64,000 nucleotides of DNA. Origin: Mesorhizobium huakuii. Its GTDB lineage: Bacteria; Pseudomonadota; Alphaproteobacteria; Rhizobiales; Rhizobiaceae. Shown piece by piece: positions 46,940 to 56,599 of this stretch (position 1 is its first letter; each line of letters opens with the position of its first letter). The stretch spans positions 434,001-498,000 of the forward strand of contig NZ_CP050299.1 of assembly GCF_014189455.1 (NCBI RefSeq), given 5' to 3'. Position numbers and translations under genes: made by a program. The notes under the pieces are model-generated. The model was not told the DNA's origin and made no database searches. It saw nothing but the letters and a program-made list of their open reading frames with translations.

Positions 46940-47110
46940 AGATCGTGCAGACGTGGAGGCGAAATGCCAGGTGGGATCCGCAGATTTAGGCTCGGGACCA
47001 TAGCGTGAAAGGTCTGGCTGATGGTCCCAGGATTGATTGGGCGACCTCCGCGCAAGCAAAACAGCGGCTGATCGTCCGCAATGCTGGTTGCCAGCGCCGT
47101 AGTCTGGCGT
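46940..47110 (-). pseudogene. Tyrosine recombinase, internal part upstream of the RIT element
   Basis: The minus strand reads TTALATSIADDQPLFCLRGG, RPINPGTISQTFHAMVPSLN and LRIPPGISPPRLHDLRH, at which point the RIT end begins. It joins in sense to HSFAVGTLTRC at 43515. The 5' part of this gene is lost at the boundary with the IS110 remnant (about 47110). Confidence 0.8.
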
Positions 47111-47765
47111 TGATCCAGATGCTGGCGCCAGGCGCTGGCTGCACTCCTCAGCCCGATGCCAAGCCATCAATTTGGCGTCGACGTCTTTCAGATGTGTTTG
47201 CAGCTGCGCATATTCCTTGGCATGGAGCGCGAACAGCTCCCGCGCTAAATCCGGTAGCGTCTTAACTGCGGATACGCTCGAGCAGCGGTTCGATCTTGCA
47301 CATCCCCCTGGCAGCGATCAGCCCGTATTCTGCCGCATAGCTGCGGATCGCATTGGCGAGCTGCGTGCGATTGCGGATCAGCCGGTCGCGCAGGCCAACC
47401 AGCATCAATGCCGCCTGTTGTTTAGCGGTCTTGACCGGCACAAACCGCATCGTCGGCCGGCTCATCGCCTCGCACAGCGCTTCGGCATCGGCCGCATCGT
47501 TCTTACCGCGCTTTACGTACGGTTTGACATATTGAGGAGGGATCAGCTTCACCTCATGCCCAAACGATTGCAGCAGGCGTGCCCAGTGGTGCGAGCCCCC
47601 GCACGCTTCGATCGCAACCACTGTCGACGGCAGCTTCTCAAAGAACGCCACCACCTCCTTGCGCCGCAGTTTTTTGCGCAGCGCCGGCTCCTCAGCTGCG
47701 TTCACACCATGGAGCTGGAAGATGTGTTTTGACGTGTCGATGCCAATGCGAATAATTTGTTCCAC
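47111..47765 (-). pseudogene. IS110-family transposase (type 4), truncated and frameshifted
   Basis: Starts with GTG at 47765 (VEQIIRIGIDTSKHIFQLHG, first Asp). It has VVAIEACGGSHHWARLLQSF, VKPYVKRGKNDAADAEALCE and a stop at 47262 after LLERIRS. One frame away the protein goes on as LPDLARELFALHAKEYAQLQ...AWHRAEECSQRL and ends at about 47110 against the recombinase fragment. The C-terminal third is gone. Confidence 0.82.
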
Positions 47766-47842
47766 GGACGGTCTCCCTTTGCTTGAGATCTGTAACGACC
47801 TCATTCTGGCACTCGATGCCGTGCGGGGGCCGTCCACCCCAA

Positions 47843-47954
47843 CATCGTGCGGCGGCCTAACGCCGACCGCGAAGAGAAGCGAGTGACCCGCGGGGCGACA
47901 TGGTCCGGAAAAATATCAGGAGGAGCTTGACCTCAACGACCCCAATCAGAGAAG
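47843..47954. repeat. IS110-type element end, inverted copy of 39756-39867
   Basis: Upstream end of the type 4 IS110 copy, repeated in inverted orientation 8 kb away. Together they bracket the region from the IS110 type 3 gene to the RIT element. Confidence 0.82.
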
Positions 47955-48329
47955 TCTTGAAGTCCATGCCAGCTACGACCCGGAACGTTAGCGTGTCGTC
48001 TCCGGGCTATCCTTAATCACTGTAGAGGGTTCTCCTACTCCGCACCAGAAATCGTCGCTTTTGAGCACACATAGCACAATAACGCTGATTTCCTGCGTCC
48101 TTATGGATATATTAGCGCAAAGCGACCCCATTGACCCTGCTACGTTCACGAAGCGGGCACCGTCCGGTATCAGAAATGGGCTAGAGCGAAGTCAGGGATC
48201 GAGGCGCGATTTGAAACCGCAGACAAGGGAAACTACTGAATCATAATTGATGCGAACGCATGGATATGAAGGTCGTCTCACGATGAGTTTTGATGGGACC
48301 TGCGAGAAACAATAGGGAGGAATTAATAG
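47955..48329. other. Upstream region of the peptide ABC transporter
   Basis: I find no gene. AGGGAGGAATTAATAG just before the ATG at 48330 is a strong ribosome site. No nod box, tts box, sigma54 site or TGT-N10-ACA site was seen. Confidence 0.45.
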
Positions 48330-50005
48330 ATGGTCAAATGTTCACTCAGTCGCCGTACGGTCTTGCATGCAATGCTGCTGGGATCGGTAGCGCCTTGGGT
48401 CATGAACTCAAGGGCCTTTGCCGCGCGATCCTGCGGCGATAACATCGTGCGCTTCGGCACAACCTCCGCCCCAGATACGATGAATCCCTTTGCTAGCTGG
48501 AACTCGTTTTGGCCGTGGGTCTTCGCCTATGACTGGTTTGTCTGCGTAGACGCCCAGCGCCACCCGGACCGGAAGGGATTTGCCAAAGATTGGTCCGTTG
48601 CCGCTGACAACGTCACGTGGACCTTCAAAGTCTGGCCGGGCATGAAGTGGTCGGACGGCCAGCCCGCCACAGCCAGGGACGCCGCGTTTACCTACAATTA
48701 TTTGCGCGGCTCTATGGGTACGCCCAACGAGTTGAACGTTGGTTACAACAACATTACCGGACTGGAAAACGTCGAGTCGATTGCGGTGCTCGATGACGAG
48801 ACTCTCCAAATCGTGACTAAGACCCCCACTCGTTGGCCGATCGACAATTCGACAATGATTGTGCCCGAGCACATCTGGAAGGACATTAGCTACGCCGATG
48901 CGCGCGGCGCCTTCCGCAACGATCCGCCGCTGGTAGGAACTGGTCCGATGATCGTTTCAGAGTTTCAGCAAGACCAGTTTGTCCGCTTGACTCCGAATCC
49001 GTATTTTCGCAACGGGCAGCCGGCGATAGTTGGAGCGATCCTCCAAATCTTCAAAACGTCCGATGCCCTGGGAGCAGGCCTGAAGAGCGGTAGCCTCGAT
49101 TATGCTGCCAACCTGACAACAGCCCAGTGGATCGATCTCTCGAAAAATCCCGATATCGTGGTTGGACAACAGCGCATAGAGCAGCGGGATTTTTTGGCCT
49201 TCAATACAGCCTTTGGAAAAGGGGCAGGCAGCACGAAAGCCTTACAGGATCCCAAATTCCGCGATGCGATCGGCTACGCAATCGACCAGAAGGCCATCGT
49301 CGATCGAGCCATGCACGGACAGGCCGAACCCGGCGTCGGGCCGATCCCGCCTCTGTTAGCTGAATACTACTCGGACCTGAGCGATATCAGGCGCCACTTC
49401 GATCTTGCCGAGGCGGGACGCCGGCTAGACGCCGCCGGTTATCGCGACACGGACGGCGACGGCGTTCGCGAGGACAAGGAGGGCAAAAGCGTTCAGCTCG
49501 AGCTGGTCGCCAGTGCGAACAGCGGGGGAACGTGCCGATACCGATCGCGGCCGTCCAGCTCATTGCCGGTTGGCTCAAACAGATCGGGATTCCCGTGTCC
49601 GTGACCGAGCTGGACTTCGGCTCGCTCCAAGCCCGGACATCAGCACCCGAGAAAGGCGGCGGAGGCTGGGACCTCCTCATTGCCAATCGTTGGCCATTTG
49701 CCGCTCCCTTCTACCTGCTCGACATTGGAGATGGCAAAAGCATCGGCCTTTCAAATAAATCGTATTGGACCAACAGCAAATTCGATGAGCTCCTATCGGA
49801 GATCAAAGGCACCGTCGACCTCAAGAAGAGCCAGAAACTAGTCGATCAAGCGGCGCGCCTAATTTACACAGAGGCACCATACATCATACTAAGTTACCCA
49901 TACCTGGTCGACGCCCGTCGCAAGGATTGCTTCAAGGGCTGGGGCACGCAGGACATTGTGTCGATGAATGGTTACTTCCCGATGGACCGTTTGGAGCCCA
50001 TGTAA
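48330..50005 (+). pseudogene. Peptide ABC transporter substrate-binding protein (SBP family 5), frameshifted
   Basis: The N-terminus (SLSRRTVLHAMLLGSVAPWV) is a signal of Tat-like type, followed by the family 5 solute-binding fold: FGTTSAPDTMNPFASWNSFW, NVTWTFKVWPGMKWSDGQPA and IGYAIDQKAIVDRAMHG. At a G run near 49530 one base is missing: the protein should continue NVPIPIAAVQLIAGWLKQIG in the next frame and end RLEPM at 50005. The two parts together give about 558 residues, the normal length. It is the periplasmic receptor of the importer encoded downstream. A sequencing slip in the G run would restore a normal gene. Confidence 0.85.
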
Positions 50006-50006
50006 G

Positions 50007-51011
50007 ATGGCATCTGGGGCATCTAAAGGGTCGACCGGTCGGCGCGCTTGGACCGTCCTCACACGAGCCGTCGTGACTCTCTTGATGGTAGCAGTCGTGA
50101 ATTTCACTTTATTCAGAATCATTCCTGGAGACCCTGCTAGTTTGCTACTGGCTGGAGCGCGAGGTTCGATGACCTCCGAACAGCTCGAGGTGCAACGCCA
50201 GAATTGGGGTCTAGACAAACCATTGTTTCCGGATCAGATACTCGCCTACATGTCAACAACACTTCAGGGAGACTTGGGCTATAGCTTCAAGTTCAGGGGC
50301 AGGCGCGTCGCCGACTTAATTTGTGAGCGACTACCGGCCACCGTTGTACTGATCGGCTTAGCTCAGCTCATTGCAATCGTATTCGGGGTCGTGCTCGGCA
50401 TCTACGCTGGGTGGCGGCGGGGCGGAGCCATAGACCATGTATCCACGGCAACTTCTTTGGCGCTTTATTCAACACCTCCATTCTGGCTTGGCATGATACT
50501 CGTGATGATATTTAGCACCGGGCTCGGCTGGCTTCCCGGCTATGGTGCCTATTCGCCGTCGTTCGCGTCTGTGGGTCTCGTTGACTGGATCGCAGACCGC
50601 ATAAGCCATCTCGTGCTTCCGGCCTCCACGCTGGCGCTGGGTCTTATCGGACAATACGTGCTGGTCGCCCGCGCCGCGATGAGCGACGTCGTGACCGAGG
50701 ACTACATGGTCACCGCTCGGGCCAAGGGACTAACTGGTCGCCAGATGTTGATGCGTCATGCTTTCCGCAATTCGATGCTACCTGTAGTGACCTTAATCGC
50801 CCTCAATCTCGGCTACGTGGTGGCTGGTGCCATCACCGTCGAATCCGTGTTTGCTTGGCCGGGGATTGGTGGTCTGACGGTCGATGCACTCAATGCGCGG
50901 GACTATCCGACCCTTCAGGGCATATTCCTATTGCTCGGTGTTTCGATCGTCGGCGTGAACCTCCTCGCCGATATTACTTACGGTTTTCTTGATCCGAGGG
51001 TCCGGCAATGA
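50007..51011 (+). CDS. Peptide ABC transporter permease (DppB/OppB-like)
   Basis: A protein of 334 residues with six predicted membrane segments, starting at VVTLLMVAVVNFTLFRIIPG (GDPA motif next). The EAA loop TARAKGLTGRQMLMRHAFRN sits near residue 235 and couples to the ATPases. Starts 1 bp after the receptor stop and overlaps the next permease by 4 bp. Confidence 0.93.
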   Translation: MASGASKGSTGRRAWTVLTRAVVTLLMVAVVNFTLFRIIPGDPASLLLAGARGSMTSEQLEVQRQNWGLDKPLFPDQILAYMSTTLQGDLGYSFKFRGRRVADLICERLPATVVLIGLAQLIAIVFGVVLGIYAGWRRGGAIDHVSTATSLALYSTPPFWLGMILVMIFSTGLGWLPGYGAYSPSFASVGLVDWIADRISHLVLPASTLALGLIGQYVLVARAAMSDVVTEDYMVTARAKGLTGRQMLMRHAFRNSMLPVVTLIALNLGYVVAGAITVESVFAWPGIGGLTVDALNARDYPTLQGIFLLLGVSIVGVNLLADITYGFLDPRVRQ

Positions 51012-51940
51012 ACGAAAGTAGTGCTGCATCCCGTTGGCGCGTCCGTGCGCGAGCAATCAATGCCTTTCTGAGCCAATTTCTTCACCATGGCGGTGCTCAG
51101 CTAGGGCTATTTTTTATGGTAATATTTCTTGTGCTAGCTGCGGCACCGGACACTCTCGTGGGACCGCTGGAGACGGTAGCAACCGCAACCGGCGATTTCC
51201 TGTCACCGCCGCAAAGGCAGCATGTGCTGGGCACCGATGAAGTCGGGCGGGATGTGCTCAACCTAGTGGTTCACGGGGCCCGAATCTCGCTTACTATCGC
51301 ATTCCTCGCGACTGTGATCAGCCTCATTGTCGGGACAACCGTCGGCATGACGTCGGGCTACTATGGTGGGAAGGTCGACGTTTGGCTGATGCGTTTGACG
51401 GACTTCTTTTTCGTCCTTCCGTCCTTCGTACTTGCTCTTGTCATCACGCCCGTTGTTTTGGAAGTAATTGGGCGCGGCAGAGATATTCTTGGTTTTCGCC
51501 CTTCTCTTTTCGTGATCATTCTGGTCATTGGCTTGACGAGCTGGGCTTTTGTTGCACGCATCGTTCGAAGTCAGACCCTGTCACTGCGAGAACGCCAATT
51601 CGTCGAGCGCGCCCGGGTTGTGGGTACTAACGATCTCAACATTATGCTACGGCATATCCTGCCGAATCTCGTGCCGCAGGTCGCAGCCAACAGTGCCTTG
51701 GTTGTCGCGGGCGCGATCTATACCGAGACTGCTCTCTCATTTCTGGGACTCGGTGACCCTCTACAGCCATCTTGGGGCACTTTGCTTTCGCTCGCCCAGC
51801 GCGCCGGAGCCGCCAGTTCAGGAGCTTGGTGGTACCTCGGCGCACCGGGCGTGTGCGTGCTTACGGTTTCGCTTGGCTTCGTCCTGATTGGCAACGCACT
51901 AGACGACACCTTTAATCCAAGGCGCAGGGCGATCCCTTGA
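51008..51940 (+). CDS. Peptide ABC transporter permease (DppC/OppC-like)
   Basis: A protein of 310 residues. Typical HVLGTDEVGRDVLNLVVHGA (the GTDxxGRD motif), membrane segments, and the EAA loop ERARVVGTNDLNIMLRHILP. Complete and translationally coupled to the gene before (ATGA). Confidence 0.93.
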   Translation: MNESSAASRWRVRARAINAFLSQFLHHGGAQLGLFFMVIFLVLAAAPDTLVGPLETVATATGDFLSPPQRQHVLGTDEVGRDVLNLVVHGARISLTIAFLATVISLIVGTTVGMTSGYYGGKVDVWLMRLTDFFFVLPSFVLALVITPVVLEVIGRGRDILGFRPSLFVIILVIGLTSWAFVARIVRSQTLSLRERQFVERARVVGTNDLNIMLRHILPNLVPQVAANSALVVAGAIYTETALSFLGLGDPLQPSWGTLLSLAQRAGAASSGAWWYLGAPGVCVLTVSLGFVLIGNALDDTFNPRRRAIP

Positions 51941-52940
51941 TAAATTCCTCCCCAGATAAGGCATCGCTGCTTGAGGTCGACCGGCTTTCTGTTGACTATG
52001 GGCTTAAGGGTCGTTCATTACGAGCAATCGACGACGTAAGCTTCTCGCTCCGAGTCGGCGAGGCCGTTGCCCTCGTCGGTGAATCGGGCAGTGGTAAAAC
52101 CACCACCGCGATGGCGATCGCGGGTCTGCTATCGCCCAACGCGCGGGTCAGCGGCGGCGAGGTACGCTATCGCGGTACCCGACTGCCGATCGACAATGAT
52201 GCGGCCATGCGGCCTCATCGGTGGAGCGAGACCTCCGTTGTCTTTCAGGGAGCGATGAATGCGCTCAATCCCGTTCACCGCGTCATCAAGCAGATCGCCG
52301 AGCCATGCATGCTGAAGCTCGCGATGCCGAAGGCTGACGCATTCGCCCGAGCAAGGGAGCTGCTCGAACTTGTCGGCATTCCGGCGGATCGCGGCGCCGC
52401 CTATCCCCACGAGTTGTCGGGCGGTATGCGTCAAAGGGTGATGATTGCCATGGCGCTCGCGTGTCGCCCCTCGTTCATCATCGGTGATGAGCCCACCACG
52501 GCGCTGGACGTCATTACACAGTCTCAGATACTCAAACTGCTGGGTGAGTTGCGATCGCGGCTTAACCTTGCCCTGATCTTGATCACCCACGACCTTTCTG
52601 TGGTGGCCGAGTCTTGTGATCGCGTGATGATCATGTACGCGGGCCGGATCGTCGAGGAAGGCACTGTCGCTGAGATTTTCGCAAAACCCAAGCATCCCTA
52701 TACCCAACTGCTGATCGAATCGATCCCGAACCCAGCGAACGGCAAACGGATGATCCGGCCCATCCCCGGTGATCCCCCAACTTGATGAACCGGCCGTCCG
52801 GCTGCGCCTTCCATCCACGTTGCCCGTCGGCCATGGCGATCTGCGCGACTGAACTGCCCAGCCTCGACAAGGCCGGCCGGAGACGTGTGGCCTGTCACCT
52901 TCACCGGTCACTTGACGCAAGAAGTGAAAATCGCAGCTAA
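51937..52940 (+). pseudogene. Peptide ABC transporter ATPase (DppD-like), frameshifted near the C-terminus
   Basis: The ATPase domain is complete: Walker A GESGSGKTT, signature LSGGMRQRV, Walker B FIIGDEPTTALD and H-loop ITHDLS. It begins at a TTG overlapping the permease stop. In a C run at 52776-52780 one base is missing, so the frame stops at 52785. The natural C-terminal oligopeptide-transport tail ([20 protein letters not shown]) continues in another frame to 52940, where the next ATG overlaps. The core ATPase might still work, but the Cys-rich tail (an iron-sulfur site in relatives) is lost. Confidence 0.85.
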
Positions 52941-53941
52941 TGCCTGAGACCACGGCCATCCTGCACCTAGAAAACCTGCAGGTTCATTTTCAAATGCATG
53001 GCGGGTTCTTAGACCGTGTCCTCGGCCGCCCGCAGGGTGCTGTGCGTGCGGTCGACGGGATCGATCTCACCGTCGGACATGGCGAAATTGTCGCCCTCGT
53101 CGGGGAATCGGGGAGTGGCAAGACGACGGTGGGTCGGGTCATCACCAAGCTCGTTCAGCCGACCGGCGGCAAGCTCCTCTTCGAAGGCGACGATATGACC
53201 TCGGTGCGGGGCTCTTACGCCCTGAGACGCTACCGGCGCCGGGTGCAAATGATCTTCCAGGACGCCTATCAAGCCCTCAATCCGCGACAGACCGTGTTCG
53301 ATATCGTGGCGGAGCCGCTGCGTTCACTACGGCTGGTCAAGGACAATAGCCAGCTGAGCGAGCGTGTCCAGCAAGCACTCTCTGCCGCCGGGCTCAATCC
53401 CCCTGATGAATATGTCGCACGTTTTCCCCACGAACTCTCCGGGGGGCAGCGCCAGCGGGTGGTAATCGCCGGGGCTCTTTCCGTGAAGCCGGATCTCATT
53501 GTTGCAGACGAGCCGGTCTCCATGCTCGATGTCTCGATACGCGCCCAGATCCTCCAGGTCCTGGTTGAACTCCGCCAGCAGCAGAACATGGCCCTCCTCT
53601 TCATCACTCACGATTTGGCTGTTGCCTGGCTGATCGCCGACCGGATTGCGGTCTTGTATCTTGGGCGGTTGGTCGAGATCGGTAGCGCCGACGACATCAC
53701 GTTAAACCCCCGCCACCCGTATACGCGCGCGCTGCGCAGCGCCACTCCGCAGATTGGCAGCGAGATCGATCGCGGCGAGCAGTTGGTCCTGCAAGGCGAG
53801 GTTCCAAGCGCCGCGCGCGTGCCGAACGGGTGCCGGTTTCATCCACGTTGCCCGCTGGCTTTCGACCGGTGCCGGGAAGAGGAGCCGCCGGCCATCGAAG
53901 TGGGACCGCAGCACATGTCGGCCTGCTGGCTTGCGAAGTGA
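52940..53941 (+). CDS. Peptide ABC transporter ATPase (DppF/OppF-like)
   Basis: A protein of 333 residues. Walker A GESGSGKTT, signature LSGGQRQRV, Walker B LIVADEPVSMLD, H-loop ITHDL, and the C-terminal NGCRFHPRCPLAFDRC tail with its cysteines. It pairs with the DppD-like subunit. It is the last gene of the transport operon. Confidence 0.94.
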   Translation: MPETTAILHLENLQVHFQMHGGFLDRVLGRPQGAVRAVDGIDLTVGHGEIVALVGESGSGKTTVGRVITKLVQPTGGKLLFEGDDMTSVRGSYALRRYRRRVQMIFQDAYQALNPRQTVFDIVAEPLRSLRLVKDNSQLSERVQQALSAAGLNPPDEYVARFPHELSGGQRQRVVIAGALSVKPDLIVADEPVSMLDVSIRAQILQVLVELRQQQNMALLFITHDLAVAWLIADRIAVLYLGRLVEIGSADDITLNPRHPYTRALRSATPQIGSEIDRGEQLVLQGEVPSAARVPNGCRFHPRCPLAFDRCREEEPPAIEVGPQHMSACWLAK

Positions 53942-54424
53942 AGAACCCAAATCTCGCCCGCGATGGGAAACCCTATTGACCAGCCCTCGAAGAAGAAAAC
54001 GCGAATGTGAGGCCCTCGCGCAAGCCGAACTCTGTCGGTTCCTGCATTATCCGATGAACGAGGGCGCATACTCTGCACCACTCCGGTGCCCACGCTCTAA
54101 GAGCACGTGCTCCAGTAGATCTCTGCGATCCAACGAGCCGGAGGATGGGGCCGCAACGCTGCTTTTGTCGCGCCAAACTGGCCCCGCATAGCGCAACACG
54201 AATCCACAAACCTCTTCGGACCGACAGCGACCTGCGGTTTTGCTCTACGATCTCGTAGGTTCGGTCCAGAGTGTTGCCATTCTAAGCGAGCGGCGGGATG
54301 GCCGCCCAACATCGAACGCTGCGAAACGGTATTTCATAAGCGCGCCGTAAATGCGTAAATGCGCGCTCTCGTTCTCAGCATTTGCAGCGGCATTGTCCGG
54401 CTCGAGATTATTGCGGACAAACTG
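53942..54424. other. Convergent intergenic region between the ABC operon and the hydrolase
   Basis: No gene or clear terminator recognised. The operon and the hydrolase are transcribed toward each other. Confidence 0.4.
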
Positions 54425-56185
54425 TCACGGCACCACGGGCAAGATGATGTGAGAGGGATAGTTGCGATCATGATAGAGCGTGTTCTCGGCGATTGCGGTC
54501 GCGCTTTCCGTGGCATTGTCACCACCCGTGTTCAGATTGCGGGCATAGTGCGGGAAGCAGCTGCTCGCTACCTGTACGCGGATACGGTGGCCGGGGCCAA
54601 ACCAGTTGCCGGTTGCCTGCATGTTCACCTCTATCCGATAAATCTTGCCAGGCGTCAGCAAGCTCGGGTCTCTGTAATCCTCAAGATAGCTCGCCTGCGC
54701 CGTATAGGCTTCACGATAACGCGCTCGCGCGATGCCTTTTTGAAGGTTGTATGCACGGCCATCCGGATAGACATCGCTCAGCATAACGATGAAGTCCGTG
54801 TCTCGGGCCGACGAGGATACGTAAAGCACCGCACGCAATGGACCGGTCACCTCCATGCCTGAACTAAGCGGCTCTGTTTGAAAAACCAGGCGATCAGGCC
54901 GTAGATCGACCTCCCGCTGGTCGGCGGCACTGCCGTCGGCCCGACCACGGATGCTTTCAGGGCTAGGTGTGGGATCGGCAGGATCATAGCGATAATGATC
55001 GGCGGGGCCTGTTGCCATCGCCATCGAAAGTATGCCATCGCCATTGCTCGTGTTCGCTTTCCCACCGCTTCTGAAGTAATAGGGCACGAAACGGGTTTCC
55101 GGCAGAGGCCAGCTATCGCCTGACTTCCAGCGGTTCGCTCCCATAAGATAATACTGGATGTGCGGCATCTCGAAGTCGCCCTGGCCGTCGCGCAGCCAGT
55201 GATCGAACCAGCGGAGGTATATCGACCAATAATCCTGGCGAATGTCGCCGACGTCGCGTTCACCAATTATGAACGGTGTTTGAGTCGATTCCGACTGGCA
55301 ATGACCGGTGGGGGAGATTATCATATACTGATTACGCCGTACCTGCTCCGTCGTGGACTGCTTCTGGAAGGCGTTGAACAAATCCAAGGTCTCGTTGACC
55401 GAAACATTATACCAGGAGTCGACGAATAGCGCCGGCACGTTAGGGCGCGAACTTTCGTCGAACAAGGCGAACTGGTCCCACCATGGATCACTAGGCTCAT
55501 GGATGACCCAATCCCGCCAGTCGTTGGGAAAGCCAGCGGATCGTTCGTTCATGTCGGCAACCGGAAGGCTTCGTAGCATTTCCTGATAGTCGATTTTTTC
55601 GGGCGTCTGGGAGCCCTGGTTACCATGATTGCGGAACCATTCGAATGCCCAGCCGATCTCGGGCACGCCGGAGACTATGACGTCGCCCGCCCGATTGCGC
55701 ATCGCGCCACCTGCCGCCTGTGGGAGGATAGCCAGTAGCGCCGGCGGTTGCCGGGAGGCCATCAGAACCTGACTGATGCCCAGTGAAGAGCAGCCATAAC
55801 CGCCGACCTTACCGTTGGACCAGGACTGCGCCGCGATCCAGCTAACAGTGTCGTAGCCATCGCCTGCTTCGCTCGCAGCCCCGCGGGAGCCCTCGGAACG
55901 GAAGCGGCCGCGAACGTCCTGCACCACGACGATGAAGCCTTGGCCAGCGAACATGAAGGCTATCCCATTCTTCATGTTCGAATCGCGCCCATCGCGATAA
56001 GGCGCTTTGCTATACGGCGTACGGATCAGGATCGTTGGTAGCCGCTCTCCGGCCCCGCGCGGACGGTAGATGTCGGCGTAAAGCCCGACGCCGTCAGTCA
56101 TCGGTATGCGGACATCCTGCTCAAGGTCGACCGTGAAACGCGGCTTCGGGTACTCGTTGCATCTTTCGGAGCATCCGCTCTTCAT
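54425..56185 (-). CDS. CocE/NonD-family hydrolase (X-Pro dipeptidyl-peptidase-like)
   Basis: A protein of 586 residues. N-terminal alpha/beta hydrolase: VRIPMTDGVGLYADIYRPRG, IVVVQDVRGRFRSEG and the nucleophile elbow GGYGCSSLGISQ. The acid and His regions (near VPALFVDSWYNVSVNETLDL and ISPTGH) lie in place. The C-terminal jelly-roll starts near LVFQTEPLSSGMEVTGPLRA. No signal peptide is seen, so it is probably cytosolic. Family members cleave X-Pro peptides, esters (cocaine esterase) or acylated antibiotics. Facing a peptide importer, it may hydrolyse the imported compound. The N-terminal SGCSERCNEYPKPRF is unusual. Confidence 0.88.
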   Translation of the reverse strand: MKSGCSERCNEYPKPRFTVDLEQDVRIPMTDGVGLYADIYRPRGAGERLPTILIRTPYSKAPYRDGRDSNMKNGIAFMFAGQGFIVVVQDVRGRFRSEGSRGAASEAGDGYDTVSWIAAQSWSNGKVGGYGCSSLGISQVLMASRQPPALLAILPQAAGGAMRNRAGDVIVSGVPEIGWAFEWFRNHGNQGSQTPEKIDYQEMLRSLPVADMNERSAGFPNDWRDWVIHEPSDPWWDQFALFDESSRPNVPALFVDSWYNVSVNETLDLFNAFQKQSTTEQVRRNQYMIISPTGHCQSESTQTPFIIGERDVGDIRQDYWSIYLRWFDHWLRDGQGDFEMPHIQYYLMGANRWKSGDSWPLPETRFVPYYFRSGGKANTSNGDGILSMAMATGPADHYRYDPADPTPSPESIRGRADGSAADQREVDLRPDRLVFQTEPLSSGMEVTGPLRAVLYVSSSARDTDFIVMLSDVYPDGRAYNLQKGIARARYREAYTAQASYLEDYRDPSLLTPGKIYRIEVNMQATGNWFGPGHRIRVQVASSCFPHYARNLNTGGDNATESATAIAENTLYHDRNYPSHIILPVVP

Positions 56186-56271
56186 GTTCCATTTCCCTTT
56201 CTTGGTTAGCGGTGCGGTGAATCCGCGACGAGCTTCCCTACTGCAAGCCTAGTCAGAGTTGCGGGCGCTTA

Positions 56272-56480
56272 TCAGTCCAGGGCTGCAGCTGAGTCATTGT
56301 GCCCGCAATTGAGGGCGCCTGCCCCCGCGAAGAAGTCGAGATACTCACACCCTCTGCATCTATGAAGGTGGTGCCAAGCCCGCGGTCGATAGGACCGGAA
56401 ACGGCCGGATGTAGCCACGCACGTCAGACTCGAGCGCTCGAAAAGCGCGAGGCTCACATCGTTCATAGCGGCGAAACTCC
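56272..56480 (-). pseudogene. Class III aminotransferase (EctB-like), N-terminal scrap
   Basis: In two frames the minus strand reads FRALESDVRGYIRPFPVL and then GCEYLDFFAGAGALNCGHND, the start of diaminobutyrate/ornithine-type aminotransferases. Nothing of the catalytic domain remains. Confidence 0.6.
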
Positions 56481-56599
56481 TTTCGGGGCGAAGACTTTCG
56501 AATTGGCAGTCTGCAGCCATGGGCGCCGCGGCCGGCATTGGGACTTGCGGACTCGACATCTGAATGTAGCAGTGTCAAATGGGGCGCTTTGGCGCGAAT

